NCBI RefSeq assembly: GCF_002975275.1
Contig: NZ_PCOQ01000024.1
Coordinates: 1-64,000 of the forward strand
DNA from: Achromobacter sp. MYb9
GTDB taxonomy: Bacteria > Pseudomonadota > Gammaproteobacteria > Burkholderiales > Burkholderiaceae_B
Length of the DNA stretch: 64,000 bases
Direction: 5' to 3'
Below, piece by piece: positions 55,418 through 64,000 of the stretch. How positions within the stretch are numbered: the stretch's first letter is position 1; every line of letters starts with the position of its first letter. The notes under the pieces were generated by a model. The model worked only from the letters and a program-made list of their open reading frames with translations, searched no databases and had not been told where the DNA came from. The position numbers and the translations under genes are program-made.

Positions 55418-55984
55418 TCAGGCGAGGTTCAGGAAATTGCGCAGCAGGGCGTGGCCATGTTCGCTGAGCACGGATTCGGGGTGGAACTGTACTCCGTACA
55501 GCGGCAGGGATTTGTGGCGGACCCCCATGATGTCGCCATCCGGGGCGGTCGCCGTCACCGCCAGGCAGTCGGGCAGGGTGGCGGGGTCGATGGTCAGCGA
55601 GTTGTAACGGATCACGGTGTACGGGGTGGGCAGGCCGGTGAAGAGGTCGGTGCCCGTGTGCGAGATCTTGACGGTTTTGCCGTGCATGATCTGCTGCGCG
55701 CGGACGATATTGCCGCCGTAGGCCGCGCCGATGGCCTGGTGGCCCAGGCACACGCCCAGGATGGGCTTCTTGCCGGCGAAGGCCTGGATCGCAGCCACCG
55801 AAATGCCGGCCTCGGCGGGCGAGCAGGGGCCGGGCGACACGCAGATGCGGTCCGGATTCAGGGCGGCGATCTCCTCCAGCGTGATCTGGTCGTTGCGCGC
55901 CACGCGCACGTCTTCGCCCAGTTCACCGAAGTATTGGACCAGGTTGTAGGTAAAAGAGTCGTAGTTATCGATCATCAACAGCAT
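55418..55984 (-). CDS. trpG: Anthranilate synthase glutamine amidotransferase TrpG
   Basis: A 188-residue class-I amidotransferase supplying ammonia to TrpE. The nucleophile is the Cys in [11 protein letters not shown], with the oxyanion loop [11 protein letters not shown] and the His-Glu pair in [11 protein letters not shown]. It may also serve PabB, as in many proteobacteria. It is 45 bases after trpE. Confidence 0.97.
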   Translation of the reverse strand: MLLMIDNYDSFTYNLVQYFGELGEDVRVARNDQITLEEIAALNPDRICVSPGPCSPAEAGISVAAIQAFAGKKPILGVCLGHQAIGAAYGGNIVRAQQIMHGKTVKISHTGTDLFTGLPTPYTVIRYNSLTIDPATLPDCLAVTATAPDGDIMGVRHKSLPLYGVQFHPESVLSEHGHALLRNFLNLA

Positions 55985-56029
55985 TTTTTTCTCCGTGCGG
56001 GGCGGTATTCGGTTCGGGCGGGGCCGGGA

Positions 56030-57550
56030 TCAGATGGGTTCGTCCAGGCCGTGCTGCACCTGTTCGGCGGCGCGCAGCACCGCGCGAGCCTTGGCTTCCG
56101 TTTCGGCCCATTCGGCTTCGGGGTTGGAGTCGGCCACGATGCCGGCGGCCGCCTGCACGTACAGCGTGCCGTCCTTGATGACGCCGGTGCGGATGGCGAT
56201 GGCCACGTCCATTTCGCCGCCATAGGACAGGTAGCCGGCCGCGCCGCCGTAGATGCCGCGGCGCACGGGTTCCAGTTCATCGATGATCTTCATGGCCTCG
56301 ACCTTGGGCGCGCCCGTCAGCGTGCCGGCGGGGAACGACGCGCGCAGCACGTCCATGCTGCTCATGCCGGGGTTCAGGTTGCCGGTCACGTTGGACACCA
56401 GGTGCATCACGTGCGAGTAGCGTTCGATGACCATGGTGTCGCTGACCTTCACCGAGCCCACTTCGGCCACGCGGCCCACGTCGTTGCGGGCCAGGTCGAT
56501 CAGCATCACGTGCTCGGCCACTTCCTTGGGGTCTGCCTTCAGTTCGGCGGCCAGCGCTGCGTCCTCTTCGGGCGTGGCGCCGCGCTTGCGGGTGCCGGCC
56601 AGCGGCCGGATGGTGATCTGCGACTTCGGCACGCCGTTGTCCACCACGCGTTCCTGGCGCACCAGGATCTCGGGCGACGCGCCCACGACCTGGAAGTCGC
56701 CGAAGTTCCAGAAGTACATGTAGGGGGACGGGTTCAACGACCGCAGGGCGCGGTAGAGGGAAAGCGGCGAATCGCGGAAGGGCTTGGCGATGACCTGGCC
56801 CACTTGTACCTGCATCAGGTCGCCGGCGGCGATGTGTTCCTTGGCGCGGCGCACGGCCGCCAGATAGTCTTCCTTCTTGAAGTCGCGCCGCTCTTCGGTC
56901 TGCATGCTGGCGTGGCTGTACGGGATTTCCACCGGGCGTCGCAGGCGCGCGCGCAGGTCGTGCAGGCGCTGTTGGGCGCGGCTATAGGATTCGGGCTGGC
57001 TGGGGTCGGCGTAGACCATCAGGTAGATGCGGCCGGCCAGGTTGTCCACGATGACCAGTTCGTCCACGTGCATCAGCATCAGGTCGGGGGTGCCGCCTTC
57101 CATGCCAGCCGGGAACGGCTTGACGGCCGGCCCCAGGCACGGCTCGATGTGGCGCACCGTGTCATAGCCGAAGTAGCCGGCCAGGCCGCCGCAGAAGCGC
57201 GGCATGCCCGGGCGCAGGGCGACCTTGAAACGGCCCTGGTACTGCTCGATGAACGCCAGCGGATCGCCCTCATGCGTTTCCACGACCTGACCGTCGTGCA
57301 GCACCTCCGTCAGGGTGCCGCTGGCGCGGATCACCGTGCGGGCCGGCAGGCCGATGAAGGAATAGCGCCCGAAGCGCTCGCCGCCCACCACCGATTCCAT
57401 CAGGCAGGTCATGCGGCCGGCCAGGGGGCCCGCATGCGCCAGCTTCAGGTAGATGCCCAGCGGCGTGTCCAGGTCGGCGTAGGTTTCGGCGACCAGCGGA
57501 ATGCGGTTGTAGCCTTGCGCGGCGAGGGCCTTGAATTCGATTTCGGTCAT
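56030..57550 (-). CDS. trpE: Anthranilate synthase component I TrpE
   Basis: A 506-residue chorismate-utilising enzyme producing anthranilate with TrpG. The N-terminal regulatory segment contains LMESVVGGERFGRYSFIG, where LLES is the tryptophan feedback motif; here the motif is LMES. Catalytic segments include PLAGTRKRGATPEEDAALA, DLARNDVGRVAEVGSVKV and SFPAGTLTGAPKVEAM. It is preceded by a leader peptide and attenuator. Confidence 0.97.
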   Translation of the reverse strand: MTEIEFKALAAQGYNRIPLVAETYADLDTPLGIYLKLAHAGPLAGRMTCLMESVVGGERFGRYSFIGLPARTVIRASGTLTEVLHDGQVVETHEGDPLAFIEQYQGRFKVALRPGMPRFCGGLAGYFGYDTVRHIEPCLGPAVKPFPAGMEGGTPDLMLMHVDELVIVDNLAGRIYLMVYADPSQPESYSRAQQRLHDLRARLRRPVEIPYSHASMQTEERRDFKKEDYLAAVRRAKEHIAAGDLMQVQVGQVIAKPFRDSPLSLYRALRSLNPSPYMYFWNFGDFQVVGASPEILVRQERVVDNGVPKSQITIRPLAGTRKRGATPEEDAALAAELKADPKEVAEHVMLIDLARNDVGRVAEVGSVKVSDTMVIERYSHVMHLVSNVTGNLNPGMSSMDVLRASFPAGTLTGAPKVEAMKIIDELEPVRRGIYGGAAGYLSYGGEMDVAIAIRTGVIKDGTLYVQAAAGIVADSNPEAEWAETEAKARAVLRAAEQVQHGLDEPI

Positions 57551-57601
57551 GTCGGGGTCTCGTAAGCGATGGGGTGTTTGCTTTCAGACCGGGCGCACAA
57601 C

Positions 57602-57636
57602 AAAAAAGCCCGGTCCAGGTTACTGGTTCCGGGCTT
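57602..57636 (-). terminator. trp operon attenuator terminator
   Basis: On the minus strand AAGCCCGG pairs with CCGGGCTT across an inner CCAG/CTGG stem, followed by TTTTTTG. It lies about 50 bases before trpE and 61 after the leader peptide, as expected for transcription attenuation. Confidence 0.88.
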
Positions 57637-57696
57637 GGCTCTGTGGTTTACACAGCTACGGCACTAGGCGGCATACGCGTCCAGGGCCGGGAGGGA

Positions 57697-57771
57697 TCAT
57701 CGCCACCCGGAAGACAAACGCCACCAGCGCCACGAGGCGCCGAGCATTTGGTTCTGGGGATAAGCGTTCAT
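57697..57771 (-). CDS. trpL: trp operon leader peptide
   Basis: A 24-codon frame starting MNAYPQNQ and containing four tryptophan codons, three of them within SWRWWR and the last just before the end (GWR-stop). Trp is otherwise rare, so this density at the head of trpEGDC is diagnostic. Between its stop and the terminator a smaller stem (CTGTG/CACAG) could act as part of the alternative pairing. Ribosome stalling at the Trp codons would prevent terminator formation when charged tRNA-Trp is scarce. A canonical ribosome site is weak. Confidence 0.85.
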   Translation of the reverse strand: MNAYPQNQMLGASWRWWRLSSGWR

Positions 57772-57839
57772 TGATCCGAAATAAGTCTTTGATAATTCAG
57801 GTGTTGCCAGGCCGCGTATGTTTTAGCGGAGCGTCCTTT

Positions 57840-58547
57840 TCAGGAGGCTGCCGTGGCGGCGTTCTGGTTTTGGTTCCAGAGCGCCACCCACTGCGCGGCG
57901 TTGACTAGCGTGTCCACTATACCATCGACATCCAGCTCGCGCACGTCACGGCCTTCGTTGTAGCCGTAAGGCACCACCAGCACCTGCGTGCCCGCCGTGC
58001 GGCCGGCTTGCGCGTCATTGATCGAGTCGCCGATGGTCACGGCTTCGGTCACCGCCACGCCCAGCAGTTCGCAGGCGTGCAGCACCTGGTCGGGGTCGGG
58101 CTTGCGGCGCGCGCAGGTGTCGCCGCAGACAACCGCGTCGAAAAAGCCCGCCAGGCCGGTGCGCTGCAAAAGCGGCAGCGTGAACTCGGTGGGCTTGTTG
58201 GTGACGACGGCCAGCTTCAGGCCCTGGTCGCGCATGTGTTTCAGCCCGTCGATGACGCCGGGGTAGACCTGGGCGCGTTCGCCATTGACCAGGTGGTAGT
58301 GGCGGTAGAAGGCCTCGCGGGCGCGGGCGAAGTCCTCGGCCGACGGGTCGGCGGCATCCAGGCTGCCCGCCAGGCTGCGGCGGACCAGGTTGTCCACGCC
58401 CTTGCCGACGAAGGTGGCCACCACGTCTTCGCGCAGCGCGGTCATGCCGAGCTCCACGCGCATGGCATTGGCCGCGAAGGCCAGGTCGGGGATGGAATCC
58501 AGCAAGGTGCCGTCAAGGTCCAGCAGCGCAGCGCGAAAAGCGGTCAT
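57840..58547 (-). CDS. gph: Phosphoglycolate phosphatase
   Basis: A 235-residue HAD-family phosphatase that clears 2-phosphoglycolate. The nucleophile motif is LLDLDGTLLDS, with VVTNKPTEF (motif II) and GDSINDAQAGRTAG (motif IV). The gene follows rpe by 15 bases, the classic rpe-gph pair, and lies upstream of trpLEGDC on the same strand. Confidence 0.93.
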   Translation of the reverse strand: MTAFRAALLDLDGTLLDSIPDLAFAANAMRVELGMTALREDVVATFVGKGVDNLVRRSLAGSLDAADPSAEDFARAREAFYRHYHLVNGERAQVYPGVIDGLKHMRDQGLKLAVVTNKPTEFTLPLLQRTGLAGFFDAVVCGDTCARRKPDPDQVLHACELLGVAVTEAVTIGDSINDAQAGRTAGTQVLVVPYGYNEGRDVRELDVDGIVDTLVNAAQWVALWNQNQNAATAAS

Positions 58548-58562
58548 GTCGGGTCCTGGTCC

Positions 58563-59267
58563 TTAGATGGCGGTGGTTTCGCCGATGGCGATCTGTTCGC
58601 GCATGGACGTGATGATGCCGGCGTAGTCCGGCTTGCCGAAAATGGCCGAACCGGCCACGAAGGTGTCCGCGCCCGCGCGGCGGATCTCGGCGATATTGTC
58701 GATTTTGACGCCGCCGTCCACTTGCAGCACGATTTCCTGGCCGCCGGCCTGCATCCAGGCGTCGATTTTCGCGCGCGCTTCGCGCAGCTTGGTCAGCGCG
58801 CCGGGGATGAAGCTCTGGCCGCCAAAGCCCGGGTTCACCGACATGATCAGGACCAGGTCGATCTTGTCCATGACGTAGTCCAGATAGGTCAGCGGCGTGG
58901 CGGGGTTGAACACCAGGCCGGCTTTACAGCCGTTTTCGCGGATCAGGGACAGCGTGCGGTCCACGTGGCGGCTGGCGTCCGGGTGGAAGCTGATGTAGTC
59001 GGCGCCGGCCTTGGCGAACATCGGCACCAGGTCGTCCACCGGTTCAACCATCAGGTGCACGTCGATCGGCACCTGGACGTGGGGGCGGATCGCCGCGCAC
59101 ACCATCGGGCCGATGGTCAGGTTGGGGACATAGTGGTTGTCCATCACGTCCACATGGATCCAATCGGCGCCGGCGGCGACAACGTTGCGGACTTCCTCGC
59201 CCAGGCGGGCGAAGTCAGCCGACAGGATGCTGGGGGTGATGCGGGTGGAGGCCGTGGAGGATGACAT
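58563..59267 (-). CDS. rpe: Ribulose-phosphate 3-epimerase
   Basis: A 234-residue TIM-barrel epimerase of the pentose phosphate pathway: [61 protein letters not shown] and [12 protein letters not shown], with the catalytic aspartates in the second and last. The start at 59267 gives the usual N-terminus; an ATG at 59291 would add eight residues. Confidence 0.95.
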   Translation of the reverse strand: MSSSTASTRITPSILSADFARLGEEVRNVVAAGADWIHVDVMDNHYVPNLTIGPMVCAAIRPHVQVPIDVHLMVEPVDDLVPMFAKAGADYISFHPDASRHVDRTLSLIRENGCKAGLVFNPATPLTYLDYVMDKIDLVLIMSVNPGFGGQSFIPGALTKLREARAKIDAWMQAGGQEIVLQVDGGVKIDNIAEIRRAGADTFVAGSAIFGKPDYAGIITSMREQIAIGETTAI

Positions 59268-59419
59268 GATGTTCGGGGTCGGGAAGGGCATAATGTGCCA
59301 TTATTGCAGTTTGAGGCGCGATATCGGGAACCGCCCGGTCCCGCGGGTCCGAAAACTGCGTCATGCAAGCGTCCGGCGCCGTCATCCGGCCCCCGCGCCC
59401 AGCCACACAGGGAAGGACT

Positions 59420-59794
59420 GTGAAACCTTACGACCTTAGCGTCTCTGTCTCTCCGCGCTTCGTGCCTGAACAGTCCGATCCCGGCGAACAGCAGTTCGTG
59501 TTTGCCTATACCGTCCGCATCACCAATACCGGCGAACATCCCGCCCAGGTGATCAGTCGCCACTGGGTCATCACCGATGGCAACCAGCGCGTGCAGGAAG
59601 TGCGCGGGCTGGGCATCGTGGGGCAGCAGCCCCTGTTGGCGCCCGGCGAGACCTTCGAATACACCAGCGGCTGTCCGCTGCCCACCCCGGTGGGCACGAT
59701 GCGCGGCACGTACCACTGCGTCGGCGAGAACGGGATTCCGTTTGAAGTGCCGATCTCCGAATTCGTCCTGGCCATGCCGCGCACCCTGCACTGA
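59420..59794 (+). CDS. apaG: ApaG protein
   Basis: A 124-residue beta-sandwich protein of the ApaG family, linked to cobalt/magnesium resistance and diadenosine tetraphosphate metabolism, role not firmly known. Segments: FAYTVRITNTGEHPAQVISR, HWVITDGNQRVQEVRGLGIV, GETFEYTSGCPL and GTMRGTYHCV. The GTG at 59420 is the start: it has GGGAAGGA upstream and yields the family's usual length. It is divergent from rpe and is followed by mltA. Confidence 0.95.
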   Translation: MKPYDLSVSVSPRFVPEQSDPGEQQFVFAYTVRITNTGEHPAQVISRHWVITDGNQRVQEVRGLGIVGQQPLLAPGETFEYTSGCPLPTPVGTMRGTYHCVGENGIPFEVPISEFVLAMPRTLH

Positions 59795-59830
59795 ATGGCC
59801 CGGCCCGTTGCCCCGTTTTCTCCTCTGCTC

Positions 59831-61132
59831 ATGAAGCGCATTCTTAGCCTGTCCGTGCTGTCGGTCCTGCTGGCGGCATGTTCCACGCCCTCCGACGTCC
59901 CGCCCGACTCCGGCGACACCGGCCTGCCCGGCACACGCCCTCCCACGGCCGAAGGCCCCCTGGTGGTGCCGTCGCTGTCGGCCCTGCCGGATACCGCGCC
60001 GCGGGCGCTTGCGGGCAAGTTCAAACCGGCAAGCTGGTCCGAGATGCCGGGTTGGTCCAACGATGACCTGACACAGTTCTGGCCGCTGTTCCTGCGCAAC
60101 TGCCGCGGCTTGATGCGGCCCACCAGCGGCAACCTGGCCGCGCCCGCGCGCGCCACGCCGCGCGCCTGGCAGCCGGTGTGCGCCGCGGCCGTCGACCCCT
60201 CCCGGGCGCCGGCCGCGGGCGACGGCGAGGGCGTGCGCCGCTTCCTGCAGACCTATCTGCAGCCGTGGCGCCTGAACGCGGCCGACGGCAAGCCGGCCAC
60301 CAATACCGTCACCGGCTACTACGAACCCCTGGTGCGCGGCTCGCGTCGCCAGGGCGGCAATTACCAGTGGCCCCTCTACGCCGTGCCCGCCGATCTGCTG
60401 ACGATCGACCTTGGCTCGATCTATCCGGATCTGGCCGGCAAGCGCGTGCGCGGCAAGCTCGAAGGCAAGCGCGTGGTGCCCTATGACACCCGCGCCGCGA
60501 TCGAGTCGTCCGGCCGCCGGCCGCCCGTGGTCGTGTGGGTGGATGATCCCGTCGACAATTTCTTCCTGCAGGTGCAGGGCTCGGGCCGCGTGCAACTGAC
60601 CGACGGCCCCGATACCGGCAAGACCATCCGCGTGGCCTACGCCGACCACAACGGGCAGCCTTACGTGTCCATTGGCCGCTGGCTGATCGACCGCGGCGAA
60701 CTGACCGCCGACCAGGCGTCCATGCAGAACATTCGCGCCTGGGCCCAGCGCAACCCCAAGCGCGTGCAGGAAATGCTGAACGCCAACCCCGCGGTCGTCT
60801 TCTTCCGCGAAGAGCCGGTCATCGACCCCGAACAGGGCCCGAAGGGCGCCTACGCGATCCCGCTGGCACCCAAGCGTTCGGTGGCGGTCGACGCCACCTT
60901 CGTGCCGCTGGGCACGCCGGTGTACCTGGCCACGACGTTCCCGGCCTCCGACCGGCCGTTGCAGCGGCTGGTGTTCGCCCAGGATACGGGCACGGCCATC
61001 CGCGGCGCGGCGCGCGCCGACTTCTACTGGGGTTACGGCGAAGAGGCCGGGCAGCAGGCGGGCCGCATGAAGCAACGGGGCCAGATGTGGGTGCTGTGGC
61101 CCAAGCAAGCAGGGGAGCCTTCGGCAAGATGA
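59831..61132 (+). CDS. mltA: Membrane-bound lytic murein transglycosylase A
   Basis: A 433-residue outer-membrane lipoprotein that cleaves peptidoglycan. The lipobox is LLAACS at about residues 13-18. The MltA and 3D domains show GYYEPLVRGSR, NFFLQVQGSGRVQL, GRWLIDRGELT and FVFAQDTGTAIRGAARADFY in parts (AQDTGTAIRGAARADFYWG), including the catalytic Asp of the 3D motif. The ATG at 59831 directly begins the signal peptide; an upstream ATG at 59795 is possible. Its stop overlaps the next start. Confidence 0.93.
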   Translation: MKRILSLSVLSVLLAACSTPSDVPPDSGDTGLPGTRPPTAEGPLVVPSLSALPDTAPRALAGKFKPASWSEMPGWSNDDLTQFWPLFLRNCRGLMRPTSGNLAAPARATPRAWQPVCAAAVDPSRAPAAGDGEGVRRFLQTYLQPWRLNAADGKPATNTVTGYYEPLVRGSRRQGGNYQWPLYAVPADLLTIDLGSIYPDLAGKRVRGKLEGKRVVPYDTRAAIESSGRRPPVVVWVDDPVDNFFLQVQGSGRVQLTDGPDTGKTIRVAYADHNGQPYVSIGRWLIDRGELTADQASMQNIRAWAQRNPKRVQEMLNANPAVVFFREEPVIDPEQGPKGAYAIPLAPKRSVAVDATFVPLGTPVYLATTFPASDRPLQRLVFAQDTGTAIRGAARADFYWGYGEEAGQQAGRMKQRGQMWVLWPKQAGEPSAR

Positions 61133-62298
61133 CCCATCAAATCGTCGTTTGCGGGGCCGGCATCGTGGGCTTGTCCACGGCGTTGGCGTTGGCCCGCCGC
61201 GGCCAGCGCGTCGCCGTCCTGGCGCCGCGCACCACGGTACCGGCCGCCGATCCCAACCGCTATCACCCGCGCGTCTATGCCATTTCGCCCGCCAGCCAGC
61301 GCTTTCTGGCCGAGCTGGGCGTATGGGACGCCATGCCCGCGTCCCGGCTGATGCCCGTCGAAGCCATGGAGATCCATGGCGATGCGGACGGGCAGGTCAA
61401 CCTGAACGCCTGGCAGGCGGCGCTGCCGCAACTGGCCTGGATCGTCGAATCCGGCGAGATCGAGCGCGTGCTGGTCCAGGCCGTGCGCATGTTCGGCATC
61501 CCCTGGCTGGAAGACCGCTGCACGGGCTACCAGGATGGCGCGGTCGATACCGAAAGCGGCACGCGCATCCGGGCTGAGCTGTTCGTGGGCGCCGACGGGG
61601 CGGCCTCGCCGCTGCGCACGGCCGCGGGCATGAAGCACGATGCCGTGTCCTATGACGACACGGGGCTGGTCGTGCATCTGGACGCCGAACGCGCCCATCA
61701 GGGCACGGCGATCCAGTGGTTCCGCGACGACGGCGTGTTGGCGCTGCTGCCGCTGCCCGATACCGCCGACGGCCCGCAAGTTTCCATGGTGTGGTCCATG
61801 CGCACCGAACCGGCGCAGGCCTTGCTGGCATTGCCGGCCGACGCGCAGGCCGCCAGGCTGGAAAGCCTGTTGGCCGAGGCCTCCGAGGGGCGCCTGGGCC
61901 GGCTGAAGGTGCGCAGCAAGCTGCACGGTTTTCCGTTGACGCTGGAGCGCGCCCAGATGGTGGCGCCCGGCATCGCGCTGGCCGGTGATGCCGCGCACCG
62001 CCTGCACCCGCTGGCGGGGCAGGGCCTGAACCTGGGCCTGGGCGACGTCGAAGCGCTGGCCCGCACGGTGGCCGATCGCGAGCCCTACCGAACGGCGGGC
62101 GACCTGCGCGTGCTGCACCGCTACCAGCGCGCGCGCGCCGAACCGGTGCTGGCGATGCGCCTGGCCACCGACGGCCTGCACAAGCTGTTCGCGTCCCGCG
62201 CCACGCCGCTGGTGTGGCTGCGCAACGCCGGCATGCATTGGGTCGAAAAGGCGCCGTTGGTAAAGCGCCGCCTGATCGCCGGCGCATCGGTCAATTAA
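61129..62298 (+). CDS. UbiH/UbiF-type FAD-dependent monooxygenase
   Basis: A 389-residue aromatic hydroxylase of the ubiquinone-biosynthesis group. It has the N-terminal FAD motif VVCGAGIVGLSTALALARRG, the RAELFVGADGAASPLR segment and the C-terminal GDAAHRLHPLAGQGLNLGLG. Such enzymes hydroxylate the ring of ubiquinone precursors; assignment to UbiH, UbiF or UbiI is not possible by eye. It overlaps mltA by four bases (ATGA). Confidence 0.88.
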   Translation: MTHQIVVCGAGIVGLSTALALARRGQRVAVLAPRTTVPAADPNRYHPRVYAISPASQRFLAELGVWDAMPASRLMPVEAMEIHGDADGQVNLNAWQAALPQLAWIVESGEIERVLVQAVRMFGIPWLEDRCTGYQDGAVDTESGTRIRAELFVGADGAASPLRTAAGMKHDAVSYDDTGLVVHLDAERAHQGTAIQWFRDDGVLALLPLPDTADGPQVSMVWSMRTEPAQALLALPADAQAARLESLLAEASEGRLGRLKVRSKLHGFPLTLERAQMVAPGIALAGDAAHRLHPLAGQGLNLGLGDVEALARTVADREPYRTAGDLRVLHRYQRARAEPVLAMRLATDGLHKLFASRATPLVWLRNAGMHWVEKAPLVKRRLIAGASVN

Positions 62299-62440
62299 GT
62301 CCTGCCGCGGCGGGCCGTTGAACCTTGGCCCGGGGCGGCAGTCTGACAGGCATTCGCGCGGCGTTCGGACCCGTCCCCGCCGGCACTGCCGGGATGCGTT
62401 ACGCTTGCGTCCAAAGAACACGATAAGTACAGGAGTACTG

Positions 62441-63241
62441 ATGAACTTCCGCATCTCCGCCACGCTGGCGGCTTGTTTCCTGGCCGGTGGCCTGGGGTTG
62501 TCCGCCACCGCGCTGGCGCAGGCGCCCGCCAAGGGCGACAAGTCCGTGTCCACGCAGTCCGTCGGTCAGCCTGGCAAGGACGAAAAAAGCGTCTCGACCA
62601 CGCAGGTCGATCCTGTTGCGGATGCCGTCAAGGAACGTTTCCAGCAGCGGTTCACCGGCATGGACGTGACGGCCGTGCGCCGCACGCCCTATGGCCTGTT
62701 TGAAGTGCAGTTGGGCATGGACCTGATCTACACGGACGAAAAGGTCACCTGGGTCATGGAAGGGCCGTTGATCGACGCCATGACGCGCCGCGACGTTACC
62801 CGCGAATCGCAAGAAAAGCTCAGCGCCGTCTCGTTCGACCAACTGCCGCTGGACCTGGCCATCAAGCAGGTCAAGGGCGACGGCTCGCGCAAGGTCGCGA
62901 TCTTCGAAGATCCCAATTGCGGCTATTGCAAGCAGTTGCGCAAGACGATGGAAGACCTGGACAACGTCACCGTCTACACCTTCATGTACCCGATCCTGTC
63001 GCCCGATTCCAAGGACAAGGTGCGTGACGTCTGGTGCGCGGCCGACAAGGGCCGTGCTTGGGACGACTGGATGGTGCGCGGCAAGAAGCCCGCGACCGCC
63101 CGTTGCGACGTGCCGGAAGACAAGCTGCTGGCCCTGGGCCACAAGCTGATGGTGCGCGGCACGCCGACGCTGTTCTTCGCCGACGGTTCGCGCGTCAGCG
63201 GGGCGATCCCGCTTGACCAACTCAATGCCCGTTTGAACTGA
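62441..63241 (+). CDS. dsbC: Periplasmic disulfide isomerase DsbC
   Basis: A 266-residue exported protein: a signal peptide (SATALAQA), a dimerisation domain (about 60-130) and a thioredoxin-like catalytic domain with CGYC in FEDPNCGYCKQLRKTM and the cis-Pro loop VRGTPTLFFADG. The pair WCAADK...ARCDV provides the second structural disulfide seen in DsbC. AGGAG precedes the ATG. A lysine/serine-rich linker after the signal is longer than in E. coli. Confidence 0.93.
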   Translation: MNFRISATLAACFLAGGLGLSATALAQAPAKGDKSVSTQSVGQPGKDEKSVSTTQVDPVADAVKERFQQRFTGMDVTAVRRTPYGLFEVQLGMDLIYTDEKVTWVMEGPLIDAMTRRDVTRESQEKLSAVSFDQLPLDLAIKQVKGDGSRKVAIFEDPNCGYCKQLRKTMEDLDNVTVYTFMYPILSPDSKDKVRDVWCAADKGRAWDDWMVRGKKPATARCDVPEDKLLALGHKLMVRGTPTLFFADGSRVSGAIPLDQLNARLN

Positions 63242-63304
63242 CCGGCGCCGCGCGCCGGCCGGGTAGGCTGGCGCGGCTAGCGCCACGCCACCCGGAGACC
63301 CCAC

Positions 63305-64000
63305 TTGAAAATCGCAATTCTCGACGATTACCACGACGTAGCCCGGCGCTATGCGGATTGGACCTCTTTGGGCGGCGGCGCCGAGGTGCAGATCTTCAAC
63401 AACTTCATCCCGGACGAACAGGTCGAGCCCACGCTTGAGCCCTTCGACGTGATCGTGGCCATGCGCGAGCGCACGCCGTTCCCCGCCGAGCGCATCCGCG
63501 CATTGCCCAAACTGCGCCTGCTGGTCACGACGGGCATGCGCAACAACGCGATCGACATGCCGGCCTGCACCGCGCAGGGCATCGTCGTGTGCGGCGCGCC
63601 CGGCAGCGCGGACGCCAGCACCGCCACGGCCGAACTGGCCTGGGCGCACATCCTGGGCCTGTTCAAGCACCTGCCCGCCGAAGACGCGGCCATGCGCCGC
63701 GGCATGTGGCAAACCGCCATGCCCGAGCCTCTGGCCGGCAAACGGCTGGGCGTGCTGGGCCTGGGCAAGCTGGGCGCTGCCGTGGCCAAGGTGGGCCAGG
63801 CGTTTGGCATGGACGTGGTGGCCTGGAGCCCCAACCTGACGGACGAGCGCACCGAGGCTGCTGGCGTCAAGCGGGTGGACAAGCACGAACTCTTCGCAAC
63901 GTCGGACGTCGTCAGCCTGCACCTGATCCTGTCGGACCGCAGCCGCCATGTAGTCGACGCCGCCGCATTGGCCGCGATGAAACCCACCGCCTATCTGGTG
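63305..64000 (+). CDS. D-2-hydroxyacid dehydrogenase family protein, cut by window end
   Basis: The first 232 residues of an NAD-dependent D-2-hydroxyacid dehydrogenase; the rest lies beyond the window. It starts with TTG (KIAILDDYHDVAR), with GGAG seven bases upstream. The substrate domain ends near LVTTGMRNNAIDMPAC, and the Rossmann motif is GKRLGVLGLGKLGAAVAKVG. Catalytic Glu and His would come later. Relatives act on phosphoglycerate, glyoxylate or hydroxypyruvate; the substrate is not fixed by what is visible. Confidence 0.88.
   Translation, partial: MKIAILDDYHDVARRYADWTSLGGGAEVQIFNNFIPDEQVEPTLEPFDVIVAMRERTPFPAERIRALPKLRLLVTTGMRNNAIDMPACTAQGIVVCGAPGSADASTATAELAWAHILGLFKHLPAEDAAMRRGMWQTAMPEPLAGKRLGVLGLGKLGAAVAKVGQAFGMDVVAWSPNLTDERTEAAGVKRVDKHELFATSDVVSLHLILSDRSRHVVDAAALAAMKPTAYLV

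Noticed and set aside
54647..57565. 972-residue open frame antisense to trpD, trpG and trpE
   Set aside because: Sequence is low-complexity Gly/His/Gln and overlies clear trp genes.
1..64000. CRISPR arrays, insertion sequences, prophage or integrase genes
   Set aside because: No repeat-spacer pattern, transposase, integrase or phage structural gene was recognised on either strand.

Overview
The window is GC-rich, densely packed DNA from a betaproteobacterium of the Alcaligenaceae, most likely Achromobacter or a close Bordetella relative. This rests on gene content and order (rpe-gph-trpEGDC beside apaG, fdn genes linked to selABC, sulfonate and SfnB genes, many importers) and on protein style; no database was consulted. 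No insertion sequence, phage, CRISPR array or rRNA was seen.

Layout. 1-711 carries no convincing protein gene. It holds a perfect 32-bp inverted repeat with nested hairpins, a terminator, and a phased array of DnaA-box-like 9-mers. 712-1438 has a DUF2809 membrane protein and a short hypothetical gene. 1585-9922 is a coherent catabolic cluster of unknown substrate: a haem-oxygenase-like diiron oxidase, two plant-type ferredoxins around an unknown 108-residue protein, a GntR/FCD regulator, a TauE-type exporter, a large permease, an aldehyde dehydrogenase, a GlcG/HbpS-like protein and a ferredoxin-type reductase. A GTATAC-type site lies in front of every transcription unit of this cluster.

9935-20738 holds a universal stress protein, a complete dipeptide-type ABC importer, a possible ferritin-like diiron protein, and a divergent pair of SfnB-like flavoproteins with an LLM monooxygenase. 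20957-27599 continues the sulfur theme: MetQ, SsuE, SsuD, a truncated SsuC, MetN, MetI, a second MetQ, an SsuB-like ATPase that has lost three nucleotide-handling motifs, and a Mop molybdate-binding protein. The sulfonate monooxygenase thus seems to be served by a methionine-type importer, with the original SsuBC left as relics.

27721-35209 holds DUF3300, DUF2950, a beta-propeller protein, a polysaccharide deacetylase with an altered metal motif, a sterol-desaturase-like enzyme, an acyl-CoA thioesterase and a DUF1254 protein. 35483-47508 is a selenium island: selenocysteine formate dehydrogenase (fdnG with in-frame UGA and SECIS, fdnH, fdnI), fdhE, selA, selB, tRNA-Sec and, after two opposite-strand genes, selD.

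47554-53537 has a LysR regulator divergent from a 2-hydroxychromene-2-carboxylate isomerase, then DUF779 and an aldehyde dehydrogenase under a near-perfect sigma-54 promoter, divergent from an AcoR-type activator. 53589-59267 is the tryptophan operon trpEGDC with a Trp-rich leader peptide and attenuator, preceded by gph and rpe. 59420-64000 runs the other way: apaG, mltA, a UbiH-type monooxygenase, dsbC and the start of a D-2-hydroxyacid dehydrogenase cut by the window edge.
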